NCBI GenBank assembly: GCA_902626605.1
Contig: CACOFZ010000003.1
Coordinates: 87,201 to 151,200 of the forward strand
Source: an uncultured PS1 clade bacterium
Lineage (GTDB): Bacteria > Pseudomonadota > Alphaproteobacteria > MED-G09
Length of the DNA stretch: 64,000 nucleotides
Direction: 5' to 3'
Numbering within the stretch: the stretch's first letter is position 1; every line of letters begins with the position of its first letter. Shown here piece by piece: positions 18,196 through 27,916 of the stretch. Both the position numbers and the translations under genes were made by a program. Below the pieces are notes generated by a model, which had not been told where the DNA came from, did not search any database, and was given only the letters and a program-made list of their open reading frames with translations.

Positions 18196-18222
18196 AAAAG
18201 GCTGGTTTTCCAGCCTTTTTTT
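18196..18222 (+). terminator. Intrinsic terminator after the unknown membrane gene
   Basis: AAAAGGCTGG-TTTT-CCAGCCTTTT is a perfect 10-bp stem with a 4-nt loop, followed by more T residues. It ends the 142-residue gene and insulates it from the TonB-receptor promoter. Confidence 0.93.
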
Positions 18223-18281
18223 ATTTGAAAAAATTAAATGCTAGGCTAATGATTTAAACAATCAAATAATTTGTTGCTAAT

Positions 18282-18310
18282 TTGATAAAAATATAGTCAA
18301 GTAATAATAT
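18282..18310 (+). promoter_or_regulatory. Candidate sigma-70 promoter of first TonB receptor with overlapping inverted repeat
   Basis: TTGATA (5/6) and TAATAT (4/6) are separated by exactly 17 nt, placing the transcription start roughly 35 nt before the receptor ATG. A 7-bp inverted repeat, ATCAAAT (18261-18267) and ATTTGAT (18280-18286), overlaps the -35 hexamer and could be an operator. AT-rich background weakens both assignments. Confidence 0.4.
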
Positions 18311-18351
18311 TAATTTGTCTAAATAATAATAATAATAGAGGAGGGAGACAA

Positions 18352-20766
18352 ATGATGTTTAATTCTAAACATTTTACTATCATTTTACTATCATTAAGTA
18401 TCTTTATATTTAGTGGATTTTTAACCGTTTCTGCTCAAGAAAATCAAGCAGAGAATTCTGAGTCGTTTGGTATTGAAGAGATAATAGTTACTGCTAGAAA
18501 AGTGGAAGAGAGCGCTCAAGATGTTCCTGTCGCTATTACAGCAATTACAGAACAACTTAGAAAATCAAATATTAGAAATCTTTCTGATCTGCAAGGTTTT
18601 GCTCCAAATGTAATAATTGGTAATTATGGAGAGAGATCTGGTGGAGCAAATCTTAATATTAGAGGTATTAGCCCTCCTAGATCAGATGATAATTCATTTG
18701 ATGCTCCTATCGCCGTAATGATTGACGGAATTCATTTAGGAACTTCTGCTGGTCAAATACTTGAAAATTTTGACCTTGAAAGAGTTGAGGTTCTTCGTGG
18801 TCCTCAAGGAACTCTTTTTGGTAAAAATACAGTTGGTGGTGTTATAAATGTCATAAGAAGTAAGCCAACTGGTGAATTTGGCGCTAGACTTAAGGCTACA
18901 ATTGGTGACGATGGACAGCAAGAATTAAGGGCTGTGGTTAATTTTCCAATATCAGAAGGTAAAGTTGCTGGTAAAGTTTTTGCTACAATGATTGAGGATG
19001 ATGGCTGGCTTCCAAATATTACTCTAGGGAAAAAAGTACCTGAAAAAGATTATCAAAACTTTGGATTTTCACTTTTATTTACTCCTAATGAAAAGTTCGA
19101 AGCTACAGTTACAGTTGAACAATTTGACGACCAGAGTGATTTAGCTGGTTATCATTACAGTTATAACTTTGCTACGGGTGTTGATACACCTCCAACAGAT
19201 CCAAGACAGGTAAATACTGCTTTAGCGACAACTTCTTGTGCTATTTATGGTGCTTGTCGTACTAGCCTGGATATTCCTAGTTATGCTGAAAATGATACAA
19301 ATAATGATGGTGCTCTAGAAACAGACGCAATTACCATTAATGCTACATATCAATTAACTGAGAATTCACAGTTAGTTTATGTAGGAGGTATTAGAGATCT
19401 AACAGAGTATAGAATATATGACTTTGATGCATCAGCAGCTCCTTTCATTACTATTGAAAGATGGAATGATTATGAGCAAACTAGTCATGAGCTTAGATAT
19501 GAGAGGCAGACAGAAAATTCAACTCTTGTTGCAGGATATTATTTCTGGAATAGTGAATTTACTCAAGACTGGGTAACTGGTGGAGAGTTTTGGAAAACAT
19601 TATTTGGAGCCGTGGCACAAACTCCTGCTCTTTGGGCAGCTTGTCAGGGTACTAACGGTTTAGATGGTGCTTTTGCTCCTATCGCCTGTGACCTAGGTAT
19701 ACAAGGTGGGTTAGGACCAAATGATATTGTTACTCAAATCCTTTATGAAACTCAAGAAACAGAGTCAGAAGCTTTCTTCCTTAATTATGAATACGATATA
19801 AATGATAAAATATCTGTTAATGCAGGTATTCGTTGGACAGAAGAATGGAAGGCATTTATTGCTGGCCAATCTTATCTTTCAAATGTTGAAAGACAAAGAG
19901 AGAGAAATTTCCCAGGATATGCAGATTTGTATCAAAAATGGGATGAGGTTTCTCCAAGAGTTGGTGTTACATACAGAATTGATGAAGATAAAATGCTTTA
20001 TGTATCTTACTCAGAAGGTTTTAAATCTGGTGGATTTTTTGGGGTAAATCAAAATATTCGTGACTTTGAAAGAGATCAATATGACCCTGAATTTGCTTCA
20101 AACATCGAAGTTGGTTTTAAAAGTATGTTAATGGAAAATAGATTAAGACTTAATCTTACAGCTTTTAGAAATGAATTTGAAGACAAACAAGAGTCATTTG
20201 TTGCTTTAGATCCAGATACTAAAACTGTTCAATCTGTTTTTAATAATGCTGCTGAAGTTCTTTATGAAGGTTTTGAAATTGAGGCTCTTTTTGCTGCAAC
20301 CCGTAATCTTCAATTATTTTTAAATTATGGTAGTCTTGACGCAAGTTATGAGGAATTTTTTACTGACATCAATCAATTTGATGGCTTGGGAACAGTCGAG
20401 GATGCTAGCTTCTTAGAACCTAGAAATGCTCCGGAACATACTCTTGGAGTTGGTTTCCAATATAATGCTCAAGTTGGTAATGGTGAAATTGAGATATATG
20501 CCAAATACAGTGAAACTGGCGAAACTCAAACAAGCCTTCTCAATCTAACATCTGGTGCTTTTGACGGTACTGAAGATGTTAGTGCTAATATAGGTTACTA
20601 CCAAGATAATTGGAATGTTGTTCTATTTGGTAGAAATCTTACTGATGAGCAATATGAGGTACCTACTCTACTTGGTGGAAGTTTTACTTCCGGCCCTCTT
20701 TTCTCAATGTCTAATGCTGGAAAAAGACCTAGGGCTTTCGGTATTGAGTTTGGATATGAATTTTAA
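18352..20766 (+). CDS. TonB-dependent outer membrane receptor
   Basis: Outer-membrane active transporter for a large or scarce substrate, energised by TonB-ExbB-ExbD. A signal peptide of about 30 residues ends near TVSAQE; the TonB-box-like segment IEEIIVTARK follows. The plug domain (about residues 50-165) includes NLNIRGI and ERVEVLRGPQGTLFGKNTVGGVINV. The rest is a 22-strand-type barrel ending with GIEFGYEF, the terminal Phe expected for barrel insertion. The style matches the large sugar/unknown-substrate receptors of marine proteobacteria more than siderophore receptors. The start could be either ATG of ATGATG; the GAGGAGGGA site suits both. It is monocistronic: its own terminator follows. 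Confidence 0.93.
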   Translation: MMFNSKHFTIILLSLSIFIFSGFLTVSAQENQAENSESFGIEEIIVTARKVEESAQDVPVAITAITEQLRKSNIRNLSDLQGFAPNVIIGNYGERSGGANLNIRGISPPRSDDNSFDAPIAVMIDGIHLGTSAGQILENFDLERVEVLRGPQGTLFGKNTVGGVINVIRSKPTGEFGARLKATIGDDGQQELRAVVNFPISEGKVAGKVFATMIEDDGWLPNITLGKKVPEKDYQNFGFSLLFTPNEKFEATVTVEQFDDQSDLAGYHYSYNFATGVDTPPTDPRQVNTALATTSCAIYGACRTSLDIPSYAENDTNNDGALETDAITINATYQLTENSQLVYVGGIRDLTEYRIYDFDASAAPFITIERWNDYEQTSHELRYERQTENSTLVAGYYFWNSEFTQDWVTGGEFWKTLFGAVAQTPALWAACQGTNGLDGAFAPIACDLGIQGGLGPNDIVTQILYETQETESEAFFLNYEYDINDKISVNAGIRWTEEWKAFIAGQSYLSNVERQRERNFPGYADLYQKWDEVSPRVGVTYRIDEDKMLYVSYSEGFKSGGFFGVNQNIRDFERDQYDPEFASNIEVGFKSMLMENRLRLNLTAFRNEFEDKQESFVALDPDTKTVQSVFNNAAEVLYEGFEIEALFAATRNLQLFLNYGSLDASYEEFFTDINQFDGLGTVEDASFLEPRNAPEHTLGVGFQYNAQVGNGEIEIYAKYSETGETQTSLLNLTSGAFDGTEDVSANIGYYQDNWNVVLFGRNLTDEQYEVPTLLGGSFTSGPLFSMSNAGKRPRAFGIEFGYEF

Positions 20767-20794
20767 ATTATAGTTAAAGTTAACAAAGTAAATT

Positions 20795-20824
20795 AAAGGA
20801 CTGCTTTTAGTGGTCCTTTTTTTT
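20795..20824 (+). terminator. Intrinsic terminator after first TonB receptor
   Basis: AAAGGAC pairs with GTCCTTT across an 11-nt loop and runs into a T tract. It lies 28 nt after the receptor stop, separating the two receptor genes into independent transcripts. Confidence 0.85.
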
Positions 20825-20941
20825 GTTCCCATAAATTTGAAAAATATTAAAAAAATTTATCCATTGAAAAAATATAAAAATTACTGTCAAATCAAATAGT
20901 CATTTTTTAAATATTCTAAATTATTAAGAAAGGAAGATAAA

Positions 20942-23404
20942 ATGGTCAAATTAAACAAAATAATTTTCGGATTTTTTGTATTTAGTATAATCACATCATA
21001 TGGATTTACATACAGTTTAGCGCAAGAATCTGAAAATGCATCAGGTATAGAAGAAATAATTGTTACAGCAAGACAGCAGGAGGAAAGTCTGCAAGATGTC
21101 CCAGTAACTGTTACTGTTATGTCAGAAATGGATCTGGATCGTTACAATATTACTAGCCTTACCGATGCTGCAAAAATGGTACCAAATTTTAGAATCAATG
21201 CCGGTGGCTCTGGTAATGGTACTAACATTTATTTGCGAGGTATTGGCTCTAGCTCTATTTCAGCAGCCTTTGATCAATCAGTTGCAATTAATATTGACGG
21301 AGTTGTTGTTAACCGAGGACGTTTCATTCACAATGCTTATCTCGATATGGCACAAATTGAAGTTCTTAAGGGGCCTCAATCTCTTTATTTTGGTAAATCA
21401 GCTACTGCAGGTGTTATTTCAATTAAAACAAACGATCCGACTGATGAGTTTGAAGCTGAGTTTGGTATTGGTACAGAAACCGAACATGAAACAACATTTT
21501 TCGATGGTGTAATTTCAGGACCAATCTCTAATAATTTATTAGCAAGGCTTGCATTTGGTACCAGTGAAACTGATGAGTTAAAGGAAAATTACTCTTTTGG
21601 TAATGATCCCTCTTTAGCACTTTACGGAAATGAAACAAAGCCTTTCTTTGGTGAAGAGTCTACAAATATTAGATTAACACTTCTATGGACTCCAACTGAA
21701 ACAATTACAGCAAAATTAAAATATCAACATTCAACATATGAAAATGATGGTGGTGGAACCATGCATCAAGAAGAATACTGTGTTGATGGTCTTGGTAATC
21801 CTGATGCACATCAATTTACTGCTGCACCAATTGCTGTTCGACGAGGAGTTGATGATTGCGTAGTAAATGGTAACACATCAAAAATAAACCTAGAACCTGG
21901 TTTAAGAGCTGGTTTACCATATGGTGCTGATTCTGGTGAACCATTCTTAGATCAAGAGACTGATATGCTGTCTCTTCAAGTTGATTGGGATATCTCTAAT
22001 GCGCTATCTTTAACATCTGTTACTAGTCACGTTACACTGGATCATACTGAAATGGATGATTATAGTTTTGGTGCTGGTGTATACGGGGGTTTACACGTAA
22101 ATGAATACGAGCATACCTCTCAAGAATTCAGATTAACAAGTGATCTTGAGGGTGCAATTAATTTTCAAGCTGGTCTTTTTCTTCAAGAAATTGAACAAAG
22201 ATTTGAAGCGCATCAATATGCTGCAAATTTGGCGGTTACACCAAACATTTTAGGCCCAGCTCTTGGATTTTTTGGAAACTTTGATCTTTCTAATCCTTTA
22301 ATTGGACCTGATCCAGTAACCGGTAATATGTATGATTATAGAAAAGATCATTTTTTAGATACTGACGTTTTATCAGCTAGTATGGCAATTTATCTAGATA
22401 TTAATGAGAAAACAGAACTTTCAGTTGGCGCAAGGTATACTGAAGAGGAAAAAGAGGGATACATTATATTCCAAAACTTCCATTCTGCTGCTGCGGCTTT
22501 AGGTTTTGCTGCTCCTCCACTTGTTGATGGTATTGAGTTTGAAGACTCAAACTTGTCTCCAGAGATAGCTGTAAATTATTATATTACTGATGATACAAGT
22601 ATATATGTTGCCTATAAAAAAGCATTTAAATCAGGTGGTATTGATAATAGTGCATTACCAACTGCTTCTTTAAATGTAGATTCTCCAGCTTTCAAAGGAT
22701 TTGATGCATTGATTTATGACTCTGAAGAAGTTGATGGTTTTGAAATTGGATTAAAATCAAATCTTTTGAATAATAGTATGAGAATAAACGCAACATATTA
22801 TATATATGAGTATACTGATCTTCAAGTTCAGCTTTTTGATGCTCAAGCTATTCAGTTCAGTACTTTTAATGCCGGTGCTGTTGAGACCGAGGGCTTTGAG
22901 GCAGATCTCCTTTGGTATACTGAAGTACCTGGTCTTACTTTGAGAGGTCAATTTGCTTGGTCTGATGCAACTAACACTGGTGATTTTTTCAATACTAGTG
23001 GTGTAAATTTAAGAGGAAGTGAGAGATCTTATAGTCCTGAATTTGCTGGATCACTTGGTTTTAGTTACGACGCTGGTTTAGGTGCAGGTTGGAGATTAAA
23101 CTTATCGTCTGATGCAAGATACAGTGATGATTATGGATGGGGAGTATACAAAAACTCTCCTAGACAAGAATCTTACTGGATGAATGATGCAGCAATAAGC
23201 TTATATTCTGAAGACGGAACGCACTCATTTAATCTAATTGGAAGAAATCTTGGCGATGAAATTGTTATTGTCACAGGTGGTTCAATTCCAGGAAGAGTAG
23301 CCACACGTTCTGTTCCAGGAATTGAGGGCGCTCTTCTTCAAGACCAAGCTGTTACTACACAACTGGGTCGAACTCTAACCTTACAATATAAATTTAAAAT
23401 GTAA
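20942..23404 (+). CDS. TonB-dependent outer membrane receptor
   Basis: Second receptor of the pair, 820 residues. The signal peptide covers about residues 1-28 (ends near YSLAQE), then the TonB-box-like GIEEIIVTARQ, then a plug with NIYLRGIGS and QIEVLKGPQSLYFGKSATAGVISI. The barrel continues to the C-terminus, which ends LQYKFKM rather than in Phe. It shares architecture with the first receptor, but identity looks restricted to the TonB box and plug motifs, so substrates probably differ. AAGGAAG precedes the ATG. The 175-nt gap upstream holds the previous terminator and presumably its own promoter; TTGAAA and TCAAAT 17 nt apart near 20864-20892 is a weak candidate. Confidence 0.93.
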   Translation: MVKLNKIIFGFFVFSIITSYGFTYSLAQESENASGIEEIIVTARQQEESLQDVPVTVTVMSEMDLDRYNITSLTDAAKMVPNFRINAGGSGNGTNIYLRGIGSSSISAAFDQSVAINIDGVVVNRGRFIHNAYLDMAQIEVLKGPQSLYFGKSATAGVISIKTNDPTDEFEAEFGIGTETEHETTFFDGVISGPISNNLLARLAFGTSETDELKENYSFGNDPSLALYGNETKPFFGEESTNIRLTLLWTPTETITAKLKYQHSTYENDGGGTMHQEEYCVDGLGNPDAHQFTAAPIAVRRGVDDCVVNGNTSKINLEPGLRAGLPYGADSGEPFLDQETDMLSLQVDWDISNALSLTSVTSHVTLDHTEMDDYSFGAGVYGGLHVNEYEHTSQEFRLTSDLEGAINFQAGLFLQEIEQRFEAHQYAANLAVTPNILGPALGFFGNFDLSNPLIGPDPVTGNMYDYRKDHFLDTDVLSASMAIYLDINEKTELSVGARYTEEEKEGYIIFQNFHSAAAALGFAAPPLVDGIEFEDSNLSPEIAVNYYITDDTSIYVAYKKAFKSGGIDNSALPTASLNVDSPAFKGFDALIYDSEEVDGFEIGLKSNLLNNSMRINATYYIYEYTDLQVQLFDAQAIQFSTFNAGAVETEGFEADLLWYTEVPGLTLRGQFAWSDATNTGDFFNTSGVNLRGSERSYSPEFAGSLGFSYDAGLGAGWRLNLSSDARYSDDYGWGVYKNSPRQESYWMNDAAISLYSEDGTHSFNLIGRNLGDEIVIVTGGSIPGRVATRSVPGIEGALLQDQAVTTQLGRTLTLQYKFKM

Positions 23405-23426
23405 TTTTTAAATAAATATATTAATT

Positions 23427-23454
23427 AAAAGGGCTATTTTATAGCCCTTTTTTT
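23427..23454 (+). terminator. Intrinsic terminator after second TonB receptor
   Basis: AAAAGGGCTAT-TTT-ATAGCCCTTTT forms a perfect 11-bp stem with extra T residues. It lies between the receptor and the glyoxalase gene. Confidence 0.93.
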
Positions 23455-23502
23455 ATTGCTTTATATCAATTGATGATATCAAATAACAATAGGGAGGGTA
23501 TT

Positions 23503-24018
23503 ATGGAAGAAATGTCACAGGAACCTGAAGAAGAAACAAAAGATTATATCTTTAATCAGACAATGCTTAGAATAAAAGACCCAAGAAAATCACTAAATTT
23601 TTATACAGATATTTTAGGAATGACATTGTTAAAAAAAATTGATTTTCCTGAATTCAAATTTTCTTTATTTTTTTTAGCTTATTTAAGATCAAATGATGAT
23701 CCTGTACCAGAGAATAAAAATGATAGATTTGCCTATACTCTAAGTCAAAAAGCGGTACTGGAACTAACTCATAATTGGGGAACAGAAAATAATGAAAATT
23801 TTTCACATCATGACGGTAATTCTGATCCAAGGGGTTTTGGCCACATTGGTATAACTGTACCAGATGTATATGAGGCTTGCTCAAGATTTGAGTCAAAAGG
23901 TGTAGAATTTCAAAAAAAACCTGATGACGGAAATATGAAAGGGCTTGCTTTTATAAAAGATCCTGATGGATATTGGATAGAAATTCTATCAGCTAAGGGT
24001 TTGGCTAGTACAATCTAA
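23503..24018 (+). CDS. gloA: Lactoylglutathione lyase (glyoxalase I)
   Basis: Isomerises the methylglyoxal-glutathione hemithioacetal to S-lactoylglutathione. It is a single-chain VOC protein with the eukaryote-like longer N-terminus. Likely metal ligands are Gln in [11 protein letters not shown], Glu in VLELTHNWG, His in GFGHIGITV and Glu in YWIEILS, in canonical order. [10 protein letters not shown] is the usual first-strand motif. The ORF-track start at 23470 overlaps the leader; GGAGGG at 23493-23498 correctly precedes ATG 23503 (171 residues), which I adopt. It lies after the receptor terminator, so it has its own promoter. Its stop shares a CTAA with the opposing hydrolase gene. Confidence 0.92.
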   Translation: MEEMSQEPEEETKDYIFNQTMLRIKDPRKSLNFYTDILGMTLLKKIDFPEFKFSLFFLAYLRSNDDPVPENKNDRFAYTLSQKAVLELTHNWGTENNENFSHHDGNSDPRGFGHIGITVPDVYEACSRFESKGVEFQKKPDDGNMKGLAFIKDPDGYWIEILSAKGLASTI

Positions 24019-24932
24019 TCATTTAAATACATGGATTTAAAATTACTGATAAGAAAAATAATCTCTTCAGTTCTGGAATTTATAATATTATGCCCACCTT
24101 CAAAAGAAAATGTTATAGCCTCAGGTACTAATTCAATTGCCTTTACTATTGAGTCCATGGGAACATCTTCGTCATCTGTTGCATAAGTAATGTGAATGGG
24201 AATCTTATAATCATTGATTAATTTATAATCATTATAAAAATCATGTTTTATAAAATTTTTCATAAGAGAGCTTAACGAATATTGAGTTCCTATAACATTA
24301 AATTGCTCGATAAAATGATATGGATCTTGGTTATCATCAGTTAAATCGTATCCCCTCTCTATTAATTTAGTAATAATAAAAAACCTTAAATAGAAATCCC
24401 AAAAAAATGGTATAGATGTAAATTTTTCAAGACCAATTGTCTGCATCCCAACAAATGGAACATTTAAAATCAATGCTTTAACTTTAGTTGGGTTTTTAGC
24501 TGTATAATTTGATGCTAAAGCACCTCCCATAGACACTCCCATTAAAGTAACATTATCAATTGATAGGTAGTTAATAAAATCATTTAGTTGATTTTGATAA
24601 GCAGACATACTGTATTTTATTTTTGGCCTATCAGAAAAACCCCTTCCAAAATGGTCATAAACATAAACCTTATAACCAATTTCAGATAAATTAGTGGCAA
24701 TCTTTTTGTAATAATATGAAGGAACAGTAACCCCATGAATAAGAATCAAAGGTTCACCATCGTCCTCACCAATTGAATAATAAGCTGTTCTTCCATTGTT
24801 ATTTTTAAAAAAAGAATACTCAAGATCTGTTTCTAAATCACTTATATGAGCAGTTTCTCTATTATTAAAAAAATATATAAAGGTGAGCGAAAGAAAAAAA
24901 GCAAAAAATATATATATAAACCAATTGACCAT
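24015..24932 (-). CDS. Alpha/beta hydrolase, N-terminal membrane anchor
   Basis: A 305-residue alpha/beta-fold hydrolase. An N-terminal hydrophobic segment (about residues 3-24) probably anchors it in the inner membrane or serves as an uncleaved signal. [14 protein letters not shown] gives the oxyanion HG motif; the nucleophile elbow is GVSMGGALA; the Asp is probably in ATDDEDVP and the His in FEGGHNII. The pattern resembles monoacylglycerol lipase/haloperoxidase-like esterases. It is divergent from the SDR at 24974, with 41 nt between the starts. Substrate unknown. Confidence 0.88.
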   Translation of the reverse strand: MVNWFIYIFFAFFLSLTFIYFFNNRETAHISDLETDLEYSFFKNNNGRTAYYSIGEDDGEPLILIHGVTVPSYYYKKIATNLSEIGYKVYVYDHFGRGFSDRPKIKYSMSAYQNQLNDFINYLSIDNVTLMGVSMGGALASNYTAKNPTKVKALILNVPFVGMQTIGLEKFTSIPFFWDFYLRFFIITKLIERGYDLTDDNQDPYHFIEQFNVIGTQYSLSSLMKNFIKHDFYNDYKLINDYKIPIHITYATDDEDVPMDSIVKAIELVPEAITFSFEGGHNIINSRTEEIIFLISNFKSMYLND

Positions 24933-24973
24933 AACTTTTCTCTAAACAATTATACCATAGGGAGGATAATAAA

Positions 24974-25753
24974 ATGTCAATTTTAGAATTATTTAATTTA
25001 AAAGATGAAGTAGCTGTTGTAACGGGTGCCGGTAAAGGTATAGGGAAAGGAATTGCTATAGCTCTTGCCGAGGCAGGTGCTGATATTGTATTAGCTTCTC
25101 GAAGCGAGGACCAGTTAGAAAACGTTGCGAAAGAAATCAAAAAAATAGGTAAGGATGCGCTTGTTGTTCCAACAGATGTTACAAATATAGATTCAATGGA
25201 AAAGTTAGGTCAAAAAGCATTTGATAAGTATGGCAAGTTATCCATATGGGTAAATAATGCTGGTGGCCTTCCCGATGGAACACCTAGATATCTAACCAAA
25301 ACATCTCCTGATCAATTCAATGCTCAACTAGAATTAAATATAAATGCAGCCTGGTCAGGGTGTGTGGTAGCTGCAAAATACATGAATGAAAAAGGTGGAT
25401 CAATTATTAATATCTCATCAACATCTTCAAAAAATATGGGACCAAATATTAAAAATGGGCCATATGGGGCATCCAAAGCAGCAATAAATAGTTTAACAGC
25501 AACTTTTTCAGTTGAATTAGCTCCACACATAAGAGTAAATGCAGTAGCTCCTGGGCCTATCCCAACTGAAAATTTTATAGACTCGATGAAAATGGATACC
25601 CCAGAAAGAGAAGAGCAATTAAAAAAAATGATAAATATTCCACTAAAAAGATGGGGAAAGCCTGAAGATATTGGTGCTGCAGTTGTCTTTATGGCATCAC
25701 CGGCCTCTGGATGGGTAACTGGACAATGTCTTTTTGTTTCAGGTGGTTTATAA
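24974..25753 (+). CDS. SDR family oxidoreductase
   Basis: Classical short-chain dehydrogenase, 259 residues. The cofactor fingerprint is VTGAGKGIGKGIA, NNAG appears in WVNNAGG, the catalytic Ser in NISSTSSK, and Tyr-x3-Lys in PYGASKAAINS. The C-terminal GWVTGQCLFVSGG matches the family end. LASRSEDQ after the second strand, with Arg, hints at NADP(H). A GGGAGG site precedes the ATG. It is a single-gene unit, divergent from the alpha/beta hydrolase and convergent (2 nt gap) with the histidine kinase. Substrate not predictable. Confidence 0.9.
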   Translation: MSILELFNLKDEVAVVTGAGKGIGKGIAIALAEAGADIVLASRSEDQLENVAKEIKKIGKDALVVPTDVTNIDSMEKLGQKAFDKYGKLSIWVNNAGGLPDGTPRYLTKTSPDQFNAQLELNINAAWSGCVVAAKYMNEKGGSIINISSTSSKNMGPNIKNGPYGASKAAINSLTATFSVELAPHIRVNAVAPGPIPTENFIDSMKMDTPEREEQLKKMINIPLKRWGKPEDIGAAVVFMASPASGWVTGQCLFVSGGL

Positions 25754-25755
25754 AA

Positions 25756-27135
25756 TTAACGAGAGGGTATTTGAAGTTTAACAATAAGACCTTTTGGCTT
25801 TGCATCCAGTAATTCAATAGTACCTTTATGAAATTTTATCATTGAGGCAACTAGGCTTAAACCTAGACCCGTACCAGATGTATTTCTGCTTGTATCTAGC
25901 CTTGTAAATCTATCCAAAACCTTTTCTTTATCTTTATCTTGAATTCCAGGTCCAGTATCAGATACCCATATCAAAATGCTATCTGCATTATCCCTTGAAC
26001 CAACATTAACTATATTTTCAACTCCTCCATACTTAATAGCATTATCAATGAGATTTGAAATAGCTTGAGATAGAAGATTTTTATTACCCTCAAGAAATAT
26101 ATCAATATCACATTCATTATTTAAAATTACACCCTTTTCCTCTGCTAAAGGTTCCCATAAATCCACAATATCCTCTATCAAATTCTTTATATTAATTTTT
26201 TCTTTTTTAAGCGATACGGAACCAGATTCTACTCTTGATATAGCAAGTAAAGAATTAAAAGTATTAATTACACTATCAACATCATCTATAACCTCTTTTA
26301 TAGTCTCCCTATAACTCTCTGAGTCGGGATTTGACATTAAGGTAACTTCTAAATTAGTTCTTATTTTATTAAGAGGGGTTCTTAAGTCATGAGCAATATT
26401 ATCACTAACGTCCTTCATGCCAATCATGAGCTTATTAAGTCTATCAAGCATATTATTTAGATTAAGTGATAATTGATTTAATTCATCGTTATTCGATGAT
26501 GTTGGTAACCTCATTGAAAGGTCTCCATCCATTATCTCTAAACTTGTCTTATTAATAGCAGAAATTCTATTTAGGAAATTTCTACTTAAAACATACCCGC
26601 CCAACAATCCTAAAAAAATAATTAATAGTGATGTGCTTAAAATAGTATTAAAAAAACGTTCCTTAAGATAGTTCTCATAACTTACATCTCGAGCAACAAT
26701 TAAATTATATTTATTTCTCACTATAAATTCTTTTCCTCTAAAGTAATACTTCCTTACAGTCTCTCCATTGTTATTTTTCTTTTCAAATGAAAATAATACG
26801 CCACCCTCCTCAAGTCTTGTTAAGTTCCATAAAGAATCGGTATCTGAAAAATTACCGGCAATAAATTTATTATTGGAATCTCTTAATATATACAAATTAG
26901 GGTTTGGTGTTTTTGAGAGATATTGAATTTCTCTAATAAGACCTACTTCTTTATACCTCTTATGAACTTGACTAAGTCTAATACTTTCCTGAATAATTTC
27001 ATTATCAATTTTTGTTTGAAAATCTCTTGAAGTTGACAAATATAGATAAAATGCTACCAAGCCAATAGAGAATGCAAGAAGCACAATATAGATAAATATT
27101 ATCCGAAAACTTGTTAACCGAAATAAATCAATCAT
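25756..27135 (-). CDS. Sensor histidine kinase, OmpR-system partner
   Basis: Membrane-bound kinase of about 459 residues. Transmembrane segments lie at roughly residues 12-32 and 160-184, bracketing a ~125-residue periplasmic sensor region without a recognisable domain. HAMP follows (about 185-235). The HisKA phospho-acceptor is in NIAHDLRTPLNK. HATPase boxes are NLIDNAIKYGG (N), WVSDTGPGI (G1) and TSGTGLGLSLV (G2). The track start at 27138 is a GTG directly before ATG 27135; either overlaps the response-regulator stop. It resembles QseC/PmrB-like kinases. The signal is unknown. Confidence 0.9.
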   Translation of the reverse strand: MIDLFRLTSFRIIFIYIVLLAFSIGLVAFYLYLSTSRDFQTKIDNEIIQESIRLSQVHKRYKEVGLIREIQYLSKTPNPNLYILRDSNNKFIAGNFSDTDSLWNLTRLEEGGVLFSFEKKNNNGETVRKYYFRGKEFIVRNKYNLIVARDVSYENYLKERFFNTILSTSLLIIFLGLLGGYVLSRNFLNRISAINKTSLEIMDGDLSMRLPTSSNNDELNQLSLNLNNMLDRLNKLMIGMKDVSDNIAHDLRTPLNKIRTNLEVTLMSNPDSESYRETIKEVIDDVDSVINTFNSLLAISRVESGSVSLKKEKINIKNLIEDIVDLWEPLAEEKGVILNNECDIDIFLEGNKNLLSQAISNLIDNAIKYGGVENIVNVGSRDNADSILIWVSDTGPGIQDKDKEKVLDRFTRLDTSRNTSGTGLGLSLVASMIKFHKGTIELLDAKPKGLIVKLQIPSR

Positions 27136-27808
27136 CACTTCTTAAGGCATATCCGGCCCCTCTTTCAGTAAATAACATTTCTTTACCGTCAAAAGGTTTA
27201 TCAATTTTAGATCGCAATCTTGATATATGAACGTCAATTACATTTGTTTGAGGATCAAAGTGATACTCCCAAACACCTTCTAATAACATTGTTCTAGTTA
27301 CAACCTGATTCGAACGCTTCATTAAAAACTCAAGTAATCTAAATTCTCTTGGTTGAAGATCTATCTCAATTCCTTGACGATGAACTTGTCGAGTAAGCAA
27401 GTTCATTGATAAGCTTCCTACTTTAAGAGAAGTTTCCTTTATCTCAGGATTTGTTCTCCTATTAAGAACTTCTATTCTTGCTAGCAATTCTGAAAAAGAA
27501 AAAGGCTTTGCTAAATAATCATCTGCGCCTGCCTTAAGACCTAAAACTTTCTCATCAACCTCTCCCAATGCTGATAAAATTAATATTGGAGTATCAATAT
27601 CCTCTTTTCTTATTTTATTTATAAGTGATAATCCATCTAATTTGGGTAACATTCTATCCACAACAATTACATCAAACTTTAATGTTAAGGCTAATTGTTC
27701 ACCCTCTTCACCATTAGAAGCATGATCCACTACATGACCACTTTCCTTTAGCCCTTTTATTACATAACTAGCTGCATTAATATCGTCTTCAATAAGTAAA
27801 ATATGCAT
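27128..27808 (-). CDS. OmpR/PhoB-family response regulator
   Basis: A 226-residue DNA-binding regulator. The receiver domain has the acidic pair in LLIEDDINA, phospho-acceptor Asp in VIVVDRMLPKLDG and conserved Lys in LAKPFSFSELLARI. The C-terminal winged helix (about 125-222) contains LQPREFRLLEFLMKR and DVHISRLRSKID. A strong GGAG site precedes the ATG. It is co-transcribed with the overlapping kinase gene downstream. Its ~200-nt leader contains the long inverted repeat at 27861-27916, a candidate autoregulatory site. Confidence 0.94.
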   Translation of the reverse strand: MHILLIEDDINAASYVIKGLKESGHVVDHASNGEEGEQLALTLKFDVIVVDRMLPKLDGLSLINKIRKEDIDTPILILSALGEVDEKVLGLKAGADDYLAKPFSFSELLARIEVLNRRTNPEIKETSLKVGSLSMNLLTRQVHRQGIEIDLQPREFRLLEFLMKRSNQVVTRTMLLEGVWEYHFDPQTNVIDVHISRLRSKIDKPFDGKEMLFTERGAGYALRSDD

Positions 27809-27860
27809 TTAATTCTCCACCAATAGAATAGTCTAAATATTTTAGAAAAGTTAGAGATTA

Positions 27861-27916
27861 ATTTGACTGTACCTGAAATTTTTCTGGGGAGCTATGATAT
27901 TCAAGTACAGTCAAAT
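27861..27916. repeat. Long inverted repeat in the two-component/CoA-transferase divergent region
   Basis: ATTTGACTGTACCTGAA (27861-27877) and TTCAAGTACAGTCAAAT (27900-27916) are 17-nt arms that pair with a single mismatch across a 22-nt loop. The first 12 bp pair perfectly. It lies 52 nt before the response-regulator ATG and about 90 nt before the CoA-transferase start. No T tract makes it a standard terminator. It could be a dyad operator, an RNA hairpin in the leader, or a small RNA. Confidence 0.8.

Noticed and set aside
23470-23502. Longer N-terminus of glyoxalase I from the ORF track
   Set aside because: The GGAGGG ribosome site lies inside this stretch and points to ATG 23503.
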